A DNA stretch of 64,000 nt from Burkholderiales bacterium (GTDB taxonomy: Bacteria; Pseudomonadota; Gammaproteobacteria; Burkholderiales; SG8-39), in contig JADLAV010000047.1 in the NCBI GenBank assembly GCA_020848075.1, forward strand, positions 1 through 64,000. The letters run 5' to 3'. The position numbers and the translations under genes are program-made. Below, in pieces: positions 25,474 through 34,517 of this stretch. Every line of letters begins with the position of its first letter. Positions within the stretch are counted from its first letter, which is position 1. The notes under the pieces are model-generated. The model worked only from the letters and a program-made list of their open reading frames with translations, did not search any database and was not told the DNA's origin.

Positions 25474-26205
25474 GTGACCTCGCTCGCGCAGCTCAGCCTG
25501 TTCGAGCAGGCGATCATCGTCTTCGCAGCGCTCGCGCTCTTCAGCTCGTTCGTCATGCTGGCGCAGACCCGCGTGCTGCCGCTGATCTACGCGTTCGCCT
25601 GGCAGGGCGTCCTGCTCGCGCTGGTGACCGCGCTCGTCGCGTACGTCTCGGGGCATCCGCACCTCTACATCTCGGCCGCCCTGACCCTCGCGCTGAAGGT
25701 GTTCCTCATTCCCTGGCTGCTCCACCGGCTCGCCATGCAGCTGAGGATCCATCTCGAGGCCGAGCGCATCGTGCACCCGTCGCTCCTGCTCCTCGCCGGC
25801 GGCGGCCTGGTGATCTTCAGCTACTACATCGCCCTGCCGATCGTGCAGCGCTCCGGGCTCGCGACGCGCAACACGATCGCCGTGAGCATCGCCATCGTGC
25901 TGATCGGGATGCTGGTCATGATCGCCCGCAAGAAGGCGGTCGCCCAGGTCGTCGGCTTCATGTCGATCGAGAACGGGCTCTTCTTCGCGGCGGTCGTCTC
26001 GACCTACGGCATGCCGCTCATCGTCGAGCTCGGCGTGGCCTTCGACGTGCTGGTGGCGGCGATCCTGTTCGGCGTGTTCTTCTTCCACATGCGCGAGTCG
26101 TTCGACACGCTCGACGTCGACCAGCTCACGCGGCTCTCGGAAGCGCGCGAGCCCGAAGCGCCGCACGAGGCAAGCGGCGCGGCGCCGGCCGGACCCGCGC
26201 GATGA
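25474..26205 (+). CDS. hyfE: HyfE-like membrane subunit
   Basis: The 243-residue integral membrane protein resembles HyfE, a larger relative of NuoK. It has about 7 hydrophobic segments, a conserved HPHLYISAALTLALKVFLIP region, and the NuoK-like GFMSIENGLFFAAV. The C-terminus is a charged, Ala-rich tail. The GTG start follows the hyfC stop by one base. HyfE occurs in Hyf and Ehr-type complexes but not in formate hydrogenlyase-1. Confidence 0.83.
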   Translation: MTSLAQLSLFEQAIIVFAALALFSSFVMLAQTRVLPLIYAFAWQGVLLALVTALVAYVSGHPHLYISAALTLALKVFLIPWLLHRLAMQLRIHLEAERIVHPSLLLLAGGGLVIFSYYIALPIVQRSGLATRNTIAVSIAIVLIGMLVMIARKKAVAQVVGFMSIENGLFFAAVVSTYGMPLIVELGVAFDVLVAAILFGVFFFHMRESFDTLDVDQLTRLSEAREPEAPHEASGAAPAGPAR

Positions 26206-27671
26206 ACCTGCTCGAGACCACGCTCGCGACGCCGCTCGCCGGCGCGGTGCTGCTCGCGCTCATCGGGCACCGCCGGGCCGGCGGCTGGGTCAACGTCGGG
26301 GTGAGCGCGATCACCTTCGTCGCGTCGCTCGCCATGGCGCTCAACGTGTTCGAGAACGGGCCACAACTCTCCACCGACAGGCTCTTCTACATCGACGCGT
26401 TCAACGTCTACCTGGTGGCGCTCACCGCCTTCGTGGGGATGACGACCTCGATCTTCTCGCGACCCTACATGCGCCACGAGGTCGAGCGCGGGCGGGTCTC
26501 CGACCGGCGGATGCGCCTCTACCTGTCGATGTACCAGGGCTTCCTGTTCGCGATGCTGCTCGCGCTCTCGACCAACAACCTGGGCATCCTCTGGGTGGCG
26601 ATGGAGGCGGCCACGCTCGCCACCGTGCTGCTCGTCTCGCTCTACCGCACGCCGGAGTCGATCGAGGCCGCGTGGAAGTACTTCATCCTCTGCGGCGTCG
26701 GCATCGCCCAGGCTCTCTTCGGGACGGTGCTCGTGTACTTCGCGGCCGGGCAGCGCCTCGGCATCGGGCGCGACGACACGCTGCTCTGGACGGTGCTCTA
26801 CGGCGCCGCGGGGAGCCTCGACCCGACCGTGCTGTCGCTCGCCTTCGTGTTCCTGCTCGTCGGCTACGGCACCAAGGTGGGACTCGTCCCGCTGCACAAC
26901 TGGCTCCCGGACGCGCACTCCGAAGGCCCGACGCCCATGTCGGCGGTGCTCTCCGGGCTGCTGCTGAACGTCGCGCTGTACGCGCTCGTGCGCCTCAAGA
27001 TGCTCGTCGACGCTTCGCTCAACACACCGCTCGCGGGCTACCTGATGATGGGCTTCGGTCTGCTGTCGTTCATGGTCGCCGGCCTCTTCCTGCACCGCCA
27101 GCACGACATCAAGCGCATGTTCAGCTATTCCTCGATCGAGCACATGGGGCTCATGACCTATGCGTTCGGGCTCGGCGGGCCGCTCGCGACCTTCGGCGCG
27201 CTGCTGCACATGACGGTGCACTCGCTCACCAAGAGCGCGATCTTCGTCACCGTCGGGCACGCGGCGCAGCTCGCCGGCACGCAGCGGATCGACCGGATCC
27301 GCGGCCTGATCCGCACCCAGCCGGCCGTCGGCTGGGGTTTGCTCGTCGGCACGATCGCCATCGCCGGCTTCCCGCCCTTCGGCGTCTTTACGAGCGAGTT
27401 CCTGCTGCTCACGGCCACGATGAAATCCTTCCCCTGGCTCGCGGTGCCCCTGCTCGTGGGCTTCGGCGTGGCGTTCGCCGGGCTGTTTCGCCATCTGCAC
27501 CCGATGGTCTACGGCGCGCCGCCGCCCGGCCAGGCACCGGTGCGGGCCAACATGGTGCCGGTAGCCGTGCATCTCATCCTCGTGCTGTGGCTCGGGCTGT
27601 CGATCCCGAAGTTCCTCGCCGACTGGTTCAGCCAGGCGACCGTGCTGATCTCGGGAGCCTCGCCGCTGTGA
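26202..27671 (+). CDS. hyfF: HyfF-like (NuoL/M/N-type) proton-pumping subunit
   Basis: A second Mrp/Nuo-type antiporter subunit, 489 residues. Conserved features are the glutamate in GILWVAMEAATLATVLLV, GYGTKVGLVPLHNWLPDAHSEGPTP (channel lysine), and the YSSIEHMGLM helix break. ATG overlaps the hyfE stop as ATGA. The operon thus has two antiporter modules (HyfB, HyfF); HyfD is absent. Confidence 0.86.
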   Translation: MNLLETTLATPLAGAVLLALIGHRRAGGWVNVGVSAITFVASLAMALNVFENGPQLSTDRLFYIDAFNVYLVALTAFVGMTTSIFSRPYMRHEVERGRVSDRRMRLYLSMYQGFLFAMLLALSTNNLGILWVAMEAATLATVLLVSLYRTPESIEAAWKYFILCGVGIAQALFGTVLVYFAAGQRLGIGRDDTLLWTVLYGAAGSLDPTVLSLAFVFLLVGYGTKVGLVPLHNWLPDAHSEGPTPMSAVLSGLLLNVALYALVRLKMLVDASLNTPLAGYLMMGFGLLSFMVAGLFLHRQHDIKRMFSYSSIEHMGLMTYAFGLGGPLATFGALLHMTVHSLTKSAIFVTVGHAAQLAGTQRIDRIRGLIRTQPAVGWGLLVGTIAIAGFPPFGVFTSEFLLLTATMKSFPWLAVPLLVGFGVAFAGLFRHLHPMVYGAPPPGQAPVRANMVPVAVHLILVLWLGLSIPKFLADWFSQATVLISGASPL

Positions 27672-29254
27672 CTTCCCCCGACTGGATCGCGCTCCTCGCC
27701 GCGGACCTGTCACGCGGCGGAGCGTCGGTGGCGGAGCAGCCGGCCGCGGGGCTCGCTCCCGCGCGCCTGGTGACGATCGACGCCGACCGCTGGGGCGAGC
27801 TCGCGCGCTCGGCCGCCGCGGCGGGATGCCGGTGGGCCGCAGGCTGGGGTGAGGATGCAGGCGACGCGATCGTCGTGAACGTGGTTCTCGCGCGGAGCGG
27901 CACCTACCTCGTCGCCCGGACGCAGATCGACCGCCGGACGCCGGTGCTGCCTTCGCACACGCCCGCTTTCCCCGTCGCCGACCGTCCCGAGCGGCACACG
28001 CAGGACATGCTCGGGGTCGTCTTCACCGACCATCCCGATGCGCGCCGCTGGACGCGGCATCAGGCGTGGACCGACGCCGAGAATCCGCTGCGCAAGGATT
28101 TCCCGGCCGCCGGCAACCCGCCGCCGCTGGCGCCGGGCGATCACCAGTACAAGTTCTTCTTTGCGCACGGCCCCGGCGTGTACGAGATTCCGGTCGGGCC
28201 GGTGCACGCCGGCATCATCGAGCCCGGCCACTTCCGCTTCCAGGCCGTGGGCGAGACGGTGCTCAATCTCGAGGAGCGCCTCGGCTACGTGCACAAGGGC
28301 ATCGAGAAGATCGCCGAAGGCCGCGATGCGGCCGGGCTCGCGCGGCTCGCCGCGCGCGTGTCCGGCGACACGACGGTCGCGCACGCCTGGGCGGCCTGCA
28401 TGGCGATGGAGCAGGCGGCGGCGCTCGCGGTGCCGGAGCGCGCGCTGTGGCTGCGCGCCCTCATGTGCGAGCGCGAGCGCGTGGCCAACCACCTGGGCGA
28501 CATCGGCGCCATTCTAAACGACATCGCGTTCACCTTCGGGTTCTACCAGTTCATGCGGCTGCGCGAGGAGTGGACGCGCCTCTCGCGGGATCTCTTCGGC
28601 CATCGCTTCATGATGGATTGCGTGGTGCCCGGGGGCGTCGCGGCCGATCTCGAGCCGGCGCAGGCCACGCGCGTGCACGACCAGATCACGGGCTTCCGCG
28701 CACAGCTCGACAGGCTGCTCGCGATCGTTCGCGAGCAGCCTTCAGTGGAAGATCGCCTCCTCACGGCCGGGGCGCTGAAGCCGGAGCACGCAGCCGCGCT
28801 CGGCTGCACGGGCTATGTGGGGCGCGCATCGGGCGTCGATTACGACGTGCGTCGCGACGCGCCCTACCCGCCCTACGACCGGCTCCGGGTCGAGGTGCCC
28901 GTCTACCGCTACGGCGACATCGCCGCGCGCGTCCGCGTGCGCGCCGAGGAAACGCAGGCCTCGTTCGATCTCATCGACCAGCTGCTTGCCGGGCTGCCTG
29001 CCGGCGCGATCCGCGGCGACTGGGCGCCTCCGGCAGCCGGCGCGGAAGGGTTGGGCATCGTGGAAGGCTGGCGCGGCGAGATCGTCACGCACGTGCGCTT
29101 CGCGGAGGGCGGGCGGATCGCGCGGTTCTTCCCGCGGGACCCGTCATGGACCACCTGGCCCGCCCTCGAATTGCTGATCCACGACAACATCGTTCCCGAC
29201 TTCCCCGTGTGCAACAAGTCGGTCAACGGCTCCTACTCGGGTCACGATCTGTAG
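27668..29254 (+). CDS. hyfG: HyfG/HycE-like large subunit (NuoC-NuoD fusion) without NiFe ligands
   Basis: The 528-residue protein fuses a NuoC-like domain (about 1-165, ending at FRFPAAGNPP-like sequence before HQYKFF) to a NuoD/hydrogenase-large-subunit domain. Catalytic hydrogenases have CxxC pairs at both ends of that domain. Here the first position reads RVSGDTTVAHAWAAC (about 230-244) and the C-terminus is DFPVCNKSVNGSYSGHDL. Neither contains CxxC, so Ni and Fe cannot be held in the usual way. This is the mark of Ehr-type complexes. The GTG start overlaps the hyfF stop by 4 nt. Confidence 0.85.
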   Translation: MTSPDWIALLAADLSRGGASVAEQPAAGLAPARLVTIDADRWGELARSAAAAGCRWAAGWGEDAGDAIVVNVVLARSGTYLVARTQIDRRTPVLPSHTPAFPVADRPERHTQDMLGVVFTDHPDARRWTRHQAWTDAENPLRKDFPAAGNPPPLAPGDHQYKFFFAHGPGVYEIPVGPVHAGIIEPGHFRFQAVGETVLNLEERLGYVHKGIEKIAEGRDAAGLARLAARVSGDTTVAHAWAACMAMEQAAALAVPERALWLRALMCERERVANHLGDIGAILNDIAFTFGFYQFMRLREEWTRLSRDLFGHRFMMDCVVPGGVAADLEPAQATRVHDQITGFRAQLDRLLAIVREQPSVEDRLLTAGALKPEHAAALGCTGYVGRASGVDYDVRRDAPYPPYDRLRVEVPVYRYGDIAARVRVRAEETQASFDLIDQLLAGLPAGAIRGDWAPPAAGAEGLGIVEGWRGEIVTHVRFAEGGRIARFFPRDPSWTTWPALELLIHDNIVPDFPVCNKSVNGSYSGHDL

Positions 29255-29284
29255 CGGTACGCCGACCACCGCGAAAGCCTCACC

Positions 29285-29827
29285 ATGTTGAGAATCCTCG
29301 GGAAGATCCAGCGCATCGGCATCGTCACGGAGCCGCTGCCGCGCATCGACGAGCCCGCATTGGAGGAGGTCGGCGCCCAGCTGAAGGCGCACATCGGCGA
29401 GCGCTTTGGCGGGAGCCTCGCGATCCGCGCGGTCGACGCCGGCTCGTGCAACGGGTGCGAGCTCGAGATCCACGCCCTCAACAATCCCTATTACGGCATC
29501 GAGCGCTTCGGGGTCCACTTCGTCGCCTCGCCGCGCCACGCGGACATGCTGCTCGTCACCGGCCCGGTCTCGCGCCACATGCAGACCGCCTTGCGCCGCA
29601 CCTACGAGGCAACGCCCGACCCCAAGCTGGTGATCGCCGTAGGCGAGTGCGGCGCGAACGGCGGGGAGTTCGGCGTGAGCTACGCGTCCTGCGGTGCGGT
29701 CTCGAACGTGGTCCCGGTCGACGCGGTGATCCGTGGCTGCCCGCCCGCCCCGCTCGCGCTCATGCGCGGCATCCTCGAGGCGATCGGGAAGCTCGATGGG
29801 TCCGGCAAGCGCCGCGCGGCGCGCTGA
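29285..29827 (+). CDS. hyfI: HyfI/NuoB-like iron-sulfur small subunit
   Basis: This 180-residue subunit carries the proximal [4Fe-4S] cluster next to the large subunit. The ligands Cys55 and Cys58 (SCNGCELEI), Cys122 (VGECGANGG) and Cys152 (RGCPPAP) are all present, as in NuoB and HycG. The electron path into the large subunit is therefore intact although its NiFe site is not. No HyfA or HyfH ferredoxin subunit follows, so the redox partner must be encoded elsewhere. Confidence 0.88.
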   Translation: MLRILGKIQRIGIVTEPLPRIDEPALEEVGAQLKAHIGERFGGSLAIRAVDAGSCNGCELEIHALNNPYYGIERFGVHFVASPRHADMLLVTGPVSRHMQTALRRTYEATPDPKLVIAVGECGANGGEFGVSYASCGAVSNVVPVDAVIRGCPPAPLALMRGILEAIGKLDGSGKRRAAR

Positions 29828-29958
29828 GGCGTCCCGGCGCGCCCGGAGCCGCGGCCCCGCCCGCGCTCGCGCCCCGGGTGCCTCGAGCGAGGGGTTTCCG
29901 GTAGAATCTCCGCCTTTTCGCGGCCTCGACCGCGGCTGGAAGCAGGCAAAGAGCGCAC

Positions 29959-30525
29959 ATGGCAAAAGCACTGGCAACCGAAATCCGCGTGGGCAACCTG
30001 CTCGAGTGGGACAAGCGGGTCTGGCGCGTTCTCAAGTCCTACCACGTGCACGTCGGCGGCCGTGGCGGGGCGTTCATGCAGGTGGAGATGAAGGACATCG
30101 AGGCCGGCACCAAGACGAACGTGCGCTTTCGCACCGACGAGAAGGTCGAGCGCGCTTTCGTCGAGCCGCGCGAGATGCAGTACCTGTACCAGGACGGCGC
30201 GAGCTACGTCTTCATGGACAAGGAGAGCTACGAGCAGCTCCACATCCCGGGCGACCTCCTGGAGGGTCAGACCGGCTACCTCCTGCCCAACACCGACGTG
30301 CAGGTGAATTTCCACAACGACCGCCCGATCGGCGTGCAGCTCCCGGCGAGCGTGGTGCTGACGGTCGTCGAGACCGATCCGACCGTGAAGAAGGCGACCG
30401 CCACGACCTCCTTCAAGCCGGCACGCCTGGAAACCGGGATCACCGTCCAGGTGCCGCCCTTCATCGAGGCGGGCGAGCGCATCAAGGTGAACACCGACGA
30501 CGGCGCCTACATGGAGCGCGCCTGA
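29959..30525 (+). CDS. efp: Elongation factor P, arginine type
   Basis: EF-P (188 residues) rescues ribosomes stalled at polyproline. The three beta-barrel domains are intact (N-terminal KOW-like, OB domain, and C-terminal signature FKPARLETGITVQVPPFI). The loop that reaches the peptidyl-transferase centre reads HVGGRGGAF with Arg35 at its tip instead of lysine. Family members with arginine are rhamnosylated by EarP, as in Neisseria, Pseudomonas and many betaproteobacteria. A possible -10 box TAGAAT is at 29902-29907. EarP is not in the window. Confidence 0.95.
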   Translation: MAKALATEIRVGNLLEWDKRVWRVLKSYHVHVGGRGGAFMQVEMKDIEAGTKTNVRFRTDEKVERAFVEPREMQYLYQDGASYVFMDKESYEQLHIPGDLLEGQTGYLLPNTDVQVNFHNDRPIGVQLPASVVLTVVETDPTVKKATATTSFKPARLETGITVQVPPFIEAGERIKVNTDDGAYMERA

Positions 30526-30553
30526 GGGTCGACGCGCGGCGGGTGCCCGCGGC

Positions 30554-31582
30554 TCAGACGAGCATGCCGCTCTCGCGCGCGTCCGCCAGCACTTGCAGCG
30601 ACGCCGCATAGCGCGGCGGAACGTTCCCGAGCCGACTGCCGCCGAACCTGGCAGCGTGCCGCGCGTCGAGTGGCGCCTCGCCGAGGGCCTCGAGCAGCCT
30701 GACCGCAGCCGCCCGATCGTTGCACACCAGCACCATGTCGCACCCCGCGTCGCGCGCCGCGCGCCCGCTCGCAACGATGTCCCCGGCAGCGCGCGCGCCT
30801 TCCATCGACAGGTCGTCGCTGAACACGAGCCCGTCGAACGCGAGCCGGTCGCGCAGGATCTCCTGCAGCCAGACCCGCGAGAATCCCGCCGGCTGCGCGT
30901 CCACTTTCGGGTAGATGACGTGCGCCGGCATGACGCCGGCCAAGCCCTGCCCGATCAGCGCCCGGTACGGGATGAGGTCGGCGCCGTCGATCTCCGCGAG
31001 CGACCGCTCGTCGACCGGCACCTCGAGGTGCGAGTCTGCGCGCACGAAGCCGTGGCCGGGAAAGTGCTTCGCGACCGCGCCCATGCCGAGCTCCGACATG
31101 CCGCGCACGAGCTGCGTCGCAAGGCGCGCCACCCCCTGCGGCGAATCGTGCAAGGCGCGGTCGCCGATCACGCTGCTCGCGCCGAAATCGATGTCAACCA
31201 CCGGCGCGAAGCTCAAATCCACGCCGTGCGTGCGGAGCTCGGAAGCAAGCACGACGCCGGTCGCGTGCGCGAGGCGCTCGGCGAGCACCGGGTCGCGCTC
31301 GAGGACGGCGCCGATCGCCCGCATCGGCGGAAGGCGCGTGAAGCCGTCCCGGAACCTCTGCACCCGGCCGCCCTCGTGGTCGACCGCCACCAGCAGCGGT
31401 GGGCGGCGCAGCGCGTGGATCTCCGCGCTCAGTCTGGCGAGCTGCTCCGGGGACTCGAAGTTCCGCGCGAAGAGGATGACTCCGCCCACCGCGGGATGGC
31501 GCAAGAGCTCGCGCTCGGCCGCATCCAGCGCGACGCCGGCGAGGTCCAGCATCACCGGGCCGAGCGGCCGCTCAACGTCCAT
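30554..31582 (-). CDS. nagZ: Beta-N-acetylglucosaminidase of murein recycling
   Basis: NagZ (342 residues, GH3, cytoplasmic) removes GlcNAc from anhydro-muropeptides. The dyad is visible: the flexible-loop His in KHFPGHG (172-178) and the nucleophile Asp in VFSDDLSMEGA (about 256). VDHEGGRVQRF at about 68-78 binds substrate. It overlaps acpS by 11 nt and ends the long minus-strand block. It converges on efp with only 28 bp between. Confidence 0.95.
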   Translation of the reverse strand: MDVERPLGPVMLDLAGVALDAAERELLRHPAVGGVILFARNFESPEQLARLSAEIHALRRPPLLVAVDHEGGRVQRFRDGFTRLPPMRAIGAVLERDPVLAERLAHATGVVLASELRTHGVDLSFAPVVDIDFGASSVIGDRALHDSPQGVARLATQLVRGMSELGMGAVAKHFPGHGFVRADSHLEVPVDERSLAEIDGADLIPYRALIGQGLAGVMPAHVIYPKVDAQPAGFSRVWLQEILRDRLAFDGLVFSDDLSMEGARAAGDIVASGRAARDAGCDMVLVCNDRAAAVRLLEALGEAPLDARHAARFGGSRLGNVPPRYAASLQVLADARESGMLV

Positions 31583-31964
31583 CGCTGCGGCCTTCCAGGA
31601 TCACGAACGCTGCGGCGACCTCGCGCTCGTCGCTCAAGCTCAAGTGCGCATCCACGATGCCGCGGGAAACGAGCAGCAGCCCGAGCACGTCCGAGAAACG
31701 CAAGCAGGGTTTTCCGGATGAGAGGTTGGCCACGCTGACATTGTGCCAGTTGACCGGGAAATGGATTCCGGTGCCCATCGCCTTGGAGAACGCCTCCTTC
31801 GCCGCGAACCGCTTCGCCAGGTAGGCGACGGGCTTGCGGTGCCGCGCGAAGCGCTCGAACTCCTCCGCCACGAGGATGCGGCGGGCGAAGCGATCGCCGT
31901 GCCGGGCGAGCGCGCGCTCGATGCGCGGGATCTCGACGAGATCGGTCCCGATCCCCAGGATCAT
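31572..31964 (-). CDS. acpS: Holo-[acyl-carrier-protein] synthase
   Basis: AcpS (130 residues) transfers 4'-phosphopantetheine from CoA to the acyl carrier protein. The Mg-binding GIGTDLVEIPRIE (4-16) and the KRFAAKEAFSKAMGTG motif (about 52-67) are intact. The ATG overlaps the pdxJ stop by 4 nt and the 3' end overlaps nagZ. Its partner acpP is in the same window (44009-44251). Confidence 0.95.
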   Translation of the reverse strand: MILGIGTDLVEIPRIERALARHGDRFARRILVAEEFERFARHRKPVAYLAKRFAAKEAFSKAMGTGIHFPVNWHNVSVANLSSGKPCLRFSDVLGLLLVSRGIVDAHLSLSDEREVAAAFVILEGRSDGR

Positions 31965-32731
31965 CGGACGCCCTCGGCTGGGCCGCGCAGCGCTGCCTGC
32001 GTGATGAGAGCCTTCATCTCGCGGACGGCCTCGCGCATCCCCACGAACACGGCCCGGCTCACGATGGCGTGCCCGATGTGCAGCTCGCGCACGCCGGGCA
32101 GCCGCGCCACGGGATCGACGTTGGTGTAGGTGAGCGCGTGGCCGGCGTTGAAGCGCATGCCGTGGGCGCGGATCGCGCGCCCCGCGTCGGCGAGCTTCGC
32201 GAGCTCGGCCACCACCGGCGGGCTCTCGGCGTCGCGTCCGCGGGAGTGGAACACGTGGGCATAGGGCCCCGTGTGGACCTCGCACACCGCCGCGCCGATC
32301 CGGCGCGCGGCGTCGACCTGCCGCAGATCCGCGTCGATGAAGACGCTCACGACGATTCCCGCATCCCCGAGGCGGTGCACCGCCTCCCGGATCTTCTTCT
32401 CCTGCGCGGCGATGTCGAGCCCCCCTTCGGTCGTGACTTCGTGGCGGCCTTCCGGGACCAGCATCGCCATCTCCGGGTGCAACCGGGCCGCGATGCCGAT
32501 CATCTCGTCGGTCGCGGCCATCTCGAGGTTGAGCTTGATGTGCGTCAGCTCGCGCAGGCGGCGCACGTCCTCGTCCTGGATGTGGCGCCGATCCTCGCGC
32601 AGGTGGACCGTGATCCCGTCCGCGCCGCCGAGATGCGCCTCCACCGCCGCCCAGACCGGGTCGGGCTCATAGGTGCGCCGCGCCTGGCGCACCGTCGCGA
32701 CGTGGTCGATGTTGACGCCGAGCTCGATCAT
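31961..32731 (-). CDS. pdxJ: Pyridoxine 5'-phosphate synthase
   Basis: PdxJ (256 residues, TIM barrel) joins deoxyxylulose-5-phosphate and aminoacetone-3-phosphate in vitamin B6 synthesis. Family motifs are LGVNIDHVATVRQARR (N-terminus), GGADGITVHLREDRRHI, EVTTEGGLD, and LHIGHAIVSRAVFVGM. It lies between recO and acpS, its usual betaproteobacterial/gammaproteobacterial setting. Confidence 0.96.
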   Translation of the reverse strand: MIELGVNIDHVATVRQARRTYEPDPVWAAVEAHLGGADGITVHLREDRRHIQDEDVRRLRELTHIKLNLEMAATDEMIGIAARLHPEMAMLVPEGRHEVTTEGGLDIAAQEKKIREAVHRLGDAGIVVSVFIDADLRQVDAARRIGAAVCEVHTGPYAHVFHSRGRDAESPPVVAELAKLADAGRAIRAHGMRFNAGHALTYTNVDPVARLPGVRELHIGHAIVSRAVFVGMREAVREMKALITQAALRGPAEGVR

Positions 32732-32821
32732 GGGCTCACTCCGACTCCGGAAATCCGAGGGCGACGGTAAGGCAGCGCCGGTGCGGCTGTCCTGCCTTCG
32801 CCGCGCCCGCCCTTTCCAGCA

Positions 32822-33562
32822 TCATAGCTGCTGGAGTTCCTGGAAGATGCGCCGGCTCATGAGCGGGCGCTGGTCCAGCCGGTGATTGATCAGGAAGCGC
32901 ATGAGGAGCTTCCCCTGCTGGAGCGTGCGTGGATCGCGGAAGTCCTCGTGCGCGATCCCGAGCAGTGCGCGCCCGCGGAAGAGCAGCGGCCCCTGCCCGC
33001 CCTCTGCCACACCGGGGGCGGCGGCGATCGGCCCCCGCTCCGGCTCGTAGCGGTACAGCGCTTCCGGATCGAGCGCCGCGCCCGATTCGACGTCGCGATC
33101 CAGCGTGAGCGCGTATCCCAGCTCCTTCAACAGGCGCTTCTCGAAGGTGCGCAGGAGCGGCGCCGAGGCGACGCCGCGTCCGAGCCCGGCGAGGGTCTCG
33201 GCGTAGGCGTCGAACAGCGCATCGTGGGGGTCCTCGCGCGGAAGGAGGCGAAGGAGCAGCTCGTTCAGATAGAAACCGCACAGGAGGGCCTCACCGGCGA
33301 GCAGCGGATGGCCGCCGCGCCATTCCGCCTTCACGAGCGTGCGCACCTCGCCCTTGCCCGCCCAGCCGACCACGAGCGGCTGAAACCCGATGAGCAGCCC
33401 GCGCAGCGCGGAGCGCGGGCGTCGTGCGCCCTTGGCGAGGACGGCGACCCGGCCGCCGGCGCGGCCGAACAGCTCGACGAGCAGGCTGGTCTCGCGGAAC
33501 GGATAGCTGTGCAGGACGAACGCCTGCTCCCCATCCACCCGCGACCGCTCACTCGTGCTCAT
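32822..33562 (-). CDS. recO: DNA repair protein RecO
   Basis: RecO (246 residues) anneals ssDNA and loads RecA with RecR. The N-terminal OB fold has AFVLHSYPFRETSLLVELF and GRVAVLAKGARRPRS. The middle contains LLCGFYLNELLLRLLP, and the C-terminus has LMRFLINHRLDQRPLMSR. The zinc cysteines found in some RecO proteins are absent, as usual in proteobacteria. It overlaps the era 3' end by 14 nt. Confidence 0.94.
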   Translation of the reverse strand: MSTSERSRVDGEQAFVLHSYPFRETSLLVELFGRAGGRVAVLAKGARRPRSALRGLLIGFQPLVVGWAGKGEVRTLVKAEWRGGHPLLAGEALLCGFYLNELLLRLLPREDPHDALFDAYAETLAGLGRGVASAPLLRTFEKRLLKELGYALTLDRDVESGAALDPEALYRYEPERGPIAAAPGVAEGGQGPLLFRGRALLGIAHEDFRDPRTLQQGKLLMRFLINHRLDQRPLMSRRIFQELQQL

Positions 33563-34517
33563 AGCCCAGGCGCCGCAGCTCGGCGGCGCTCTCGCTCCAG
33601 CCCTTGCGCACGCGCACCCACATCTCGAGAAAGACCTTCCCGCCGAAGAGCGCTTCCATGTCGCGCCGGGCGGCGCTCGCGATGGCCTTCAGCTTCTCGC
33701 CGCCGTGCCCGATGACGATCGCCTTCTGCCCCGCCTTCTCCACCACGATCGACGCGTGGATCCGCCGCAGCCGGCCCTCCTGGACGAACCGGTCGATCAC
33801 GACGGTCGCGCCGTAGGGCACCTCCTCGCCCACCGAGCGAAACAGCTTCTCCCGCACGAGCTCGGCAGCGAGAAAGCGCTCGCTGCGGTCGGTGACTTCA
33901 TCCGCGCCGTAGAGCGCCGGCTGCTCCGGCAGATGGCGCGCGATCACTCGCACGAGCTCCGGGATCTGCCGGCCGGTCCGCGCGCTGACGGGCACCACCT
34001 CGGCGAAATCGTACTCTCGCGCCGCGCGCTCCAGGAAGTGGAGCATGCGGGCGGGATCGGCAAGCGTGTCCGCCTTGTTCACCACCAGGATCGCCGGCAC
34101 CGGCTTCGGCACGAGGGCGAGCACACCTCGGTCCGCGGTGCCGAGCCGGCCCGCCTCGACCACGAACAGAACGAGATCGACGCCCTCCAGCGCGGTCCGC
34201 ACGGCCCGGTTGAGGACGCGGTTCAGGGCGCCGCCCTTCCTCGTCTGAAACCCGGGCGTGTCCACGAACACGATCTGGGCATCGCCCGTCGTGAGAATCC
34301 CGACGATGCGGTGCCGGGTGGTCTGCGGTTTGGACGAGGTGATGCTCACCTTCTGGCCGACGAGGCGATTGATCAAGGTCGACTTGCCGACGTTCGGCCG
34401 CCCGACGATCGCCGCCAGGCCGCAGCGGAAGCGGCTGCCCGGCACGGCGCGGCTCGCGGCCCCCTTGGTTGCGCGCCCGGGAGCGGCCGCTGCGCCTTCC
34501 GCCTTCGATGCGGTCAC
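33549..34517 (-). CDS. era: GTPase Era
   Basis: Era (322 residues) is a KH-domain GTPase for 16S rRNA and 30S maturation. The G1 motif is GRPNVGKST (39-47), G2 lies in [13 protein letters not shown]3 in DTPGF, and G4 in NKAD. The C-terminal KH domain contains [22 protein letters not shown]. Start GTG 34517 overlaps the rnc stop by 4 nt. It gives an Ala-rich N-terminal extension of about 25 residues beyond the E. coli protein. Confidence 0.95.
   Translation of the reverse strand: MTASKAEGAAAAPGRATKGAASRAVPGSRFRCGLAAIVGRPNVGKSTLINRLVGQKVSITSSKPQTTRHRIVGILTTGDAQIVFVDTPGFQTRKGGALNRVLNRAVRTALEGVDLVLFVVEAGRLGTADRGVLALVPKPVPAILVVNKADTLADPARMLHFLERAAREYDFAEVVPVSARTGRQIPELVRVIARHLPEQPALYGADEVTDRSERFLAAELVREKLFRSVGEEVPYGATVVIDRFVQEGRLRRIHASIVVEKAGQKAIVIGHGGEKLKAIASAARRDMEALFGGKVFLEMWVRVRKGWSESAAELRRLGYEHE

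Noticed and set aside
26004-27713. 569-codon minus-strand frame over hyfF
   Set aside because: Antisense to a well-supported membrane subunit; rich in H, E and R, typical of reversed hydrophobic codons.
27668-29254. Considered as a catalytic [NiFe] hydrogenase large subunit
   Set aside because: Neither CxxC motif is present, so a standard hydrogenase call would be wrong.
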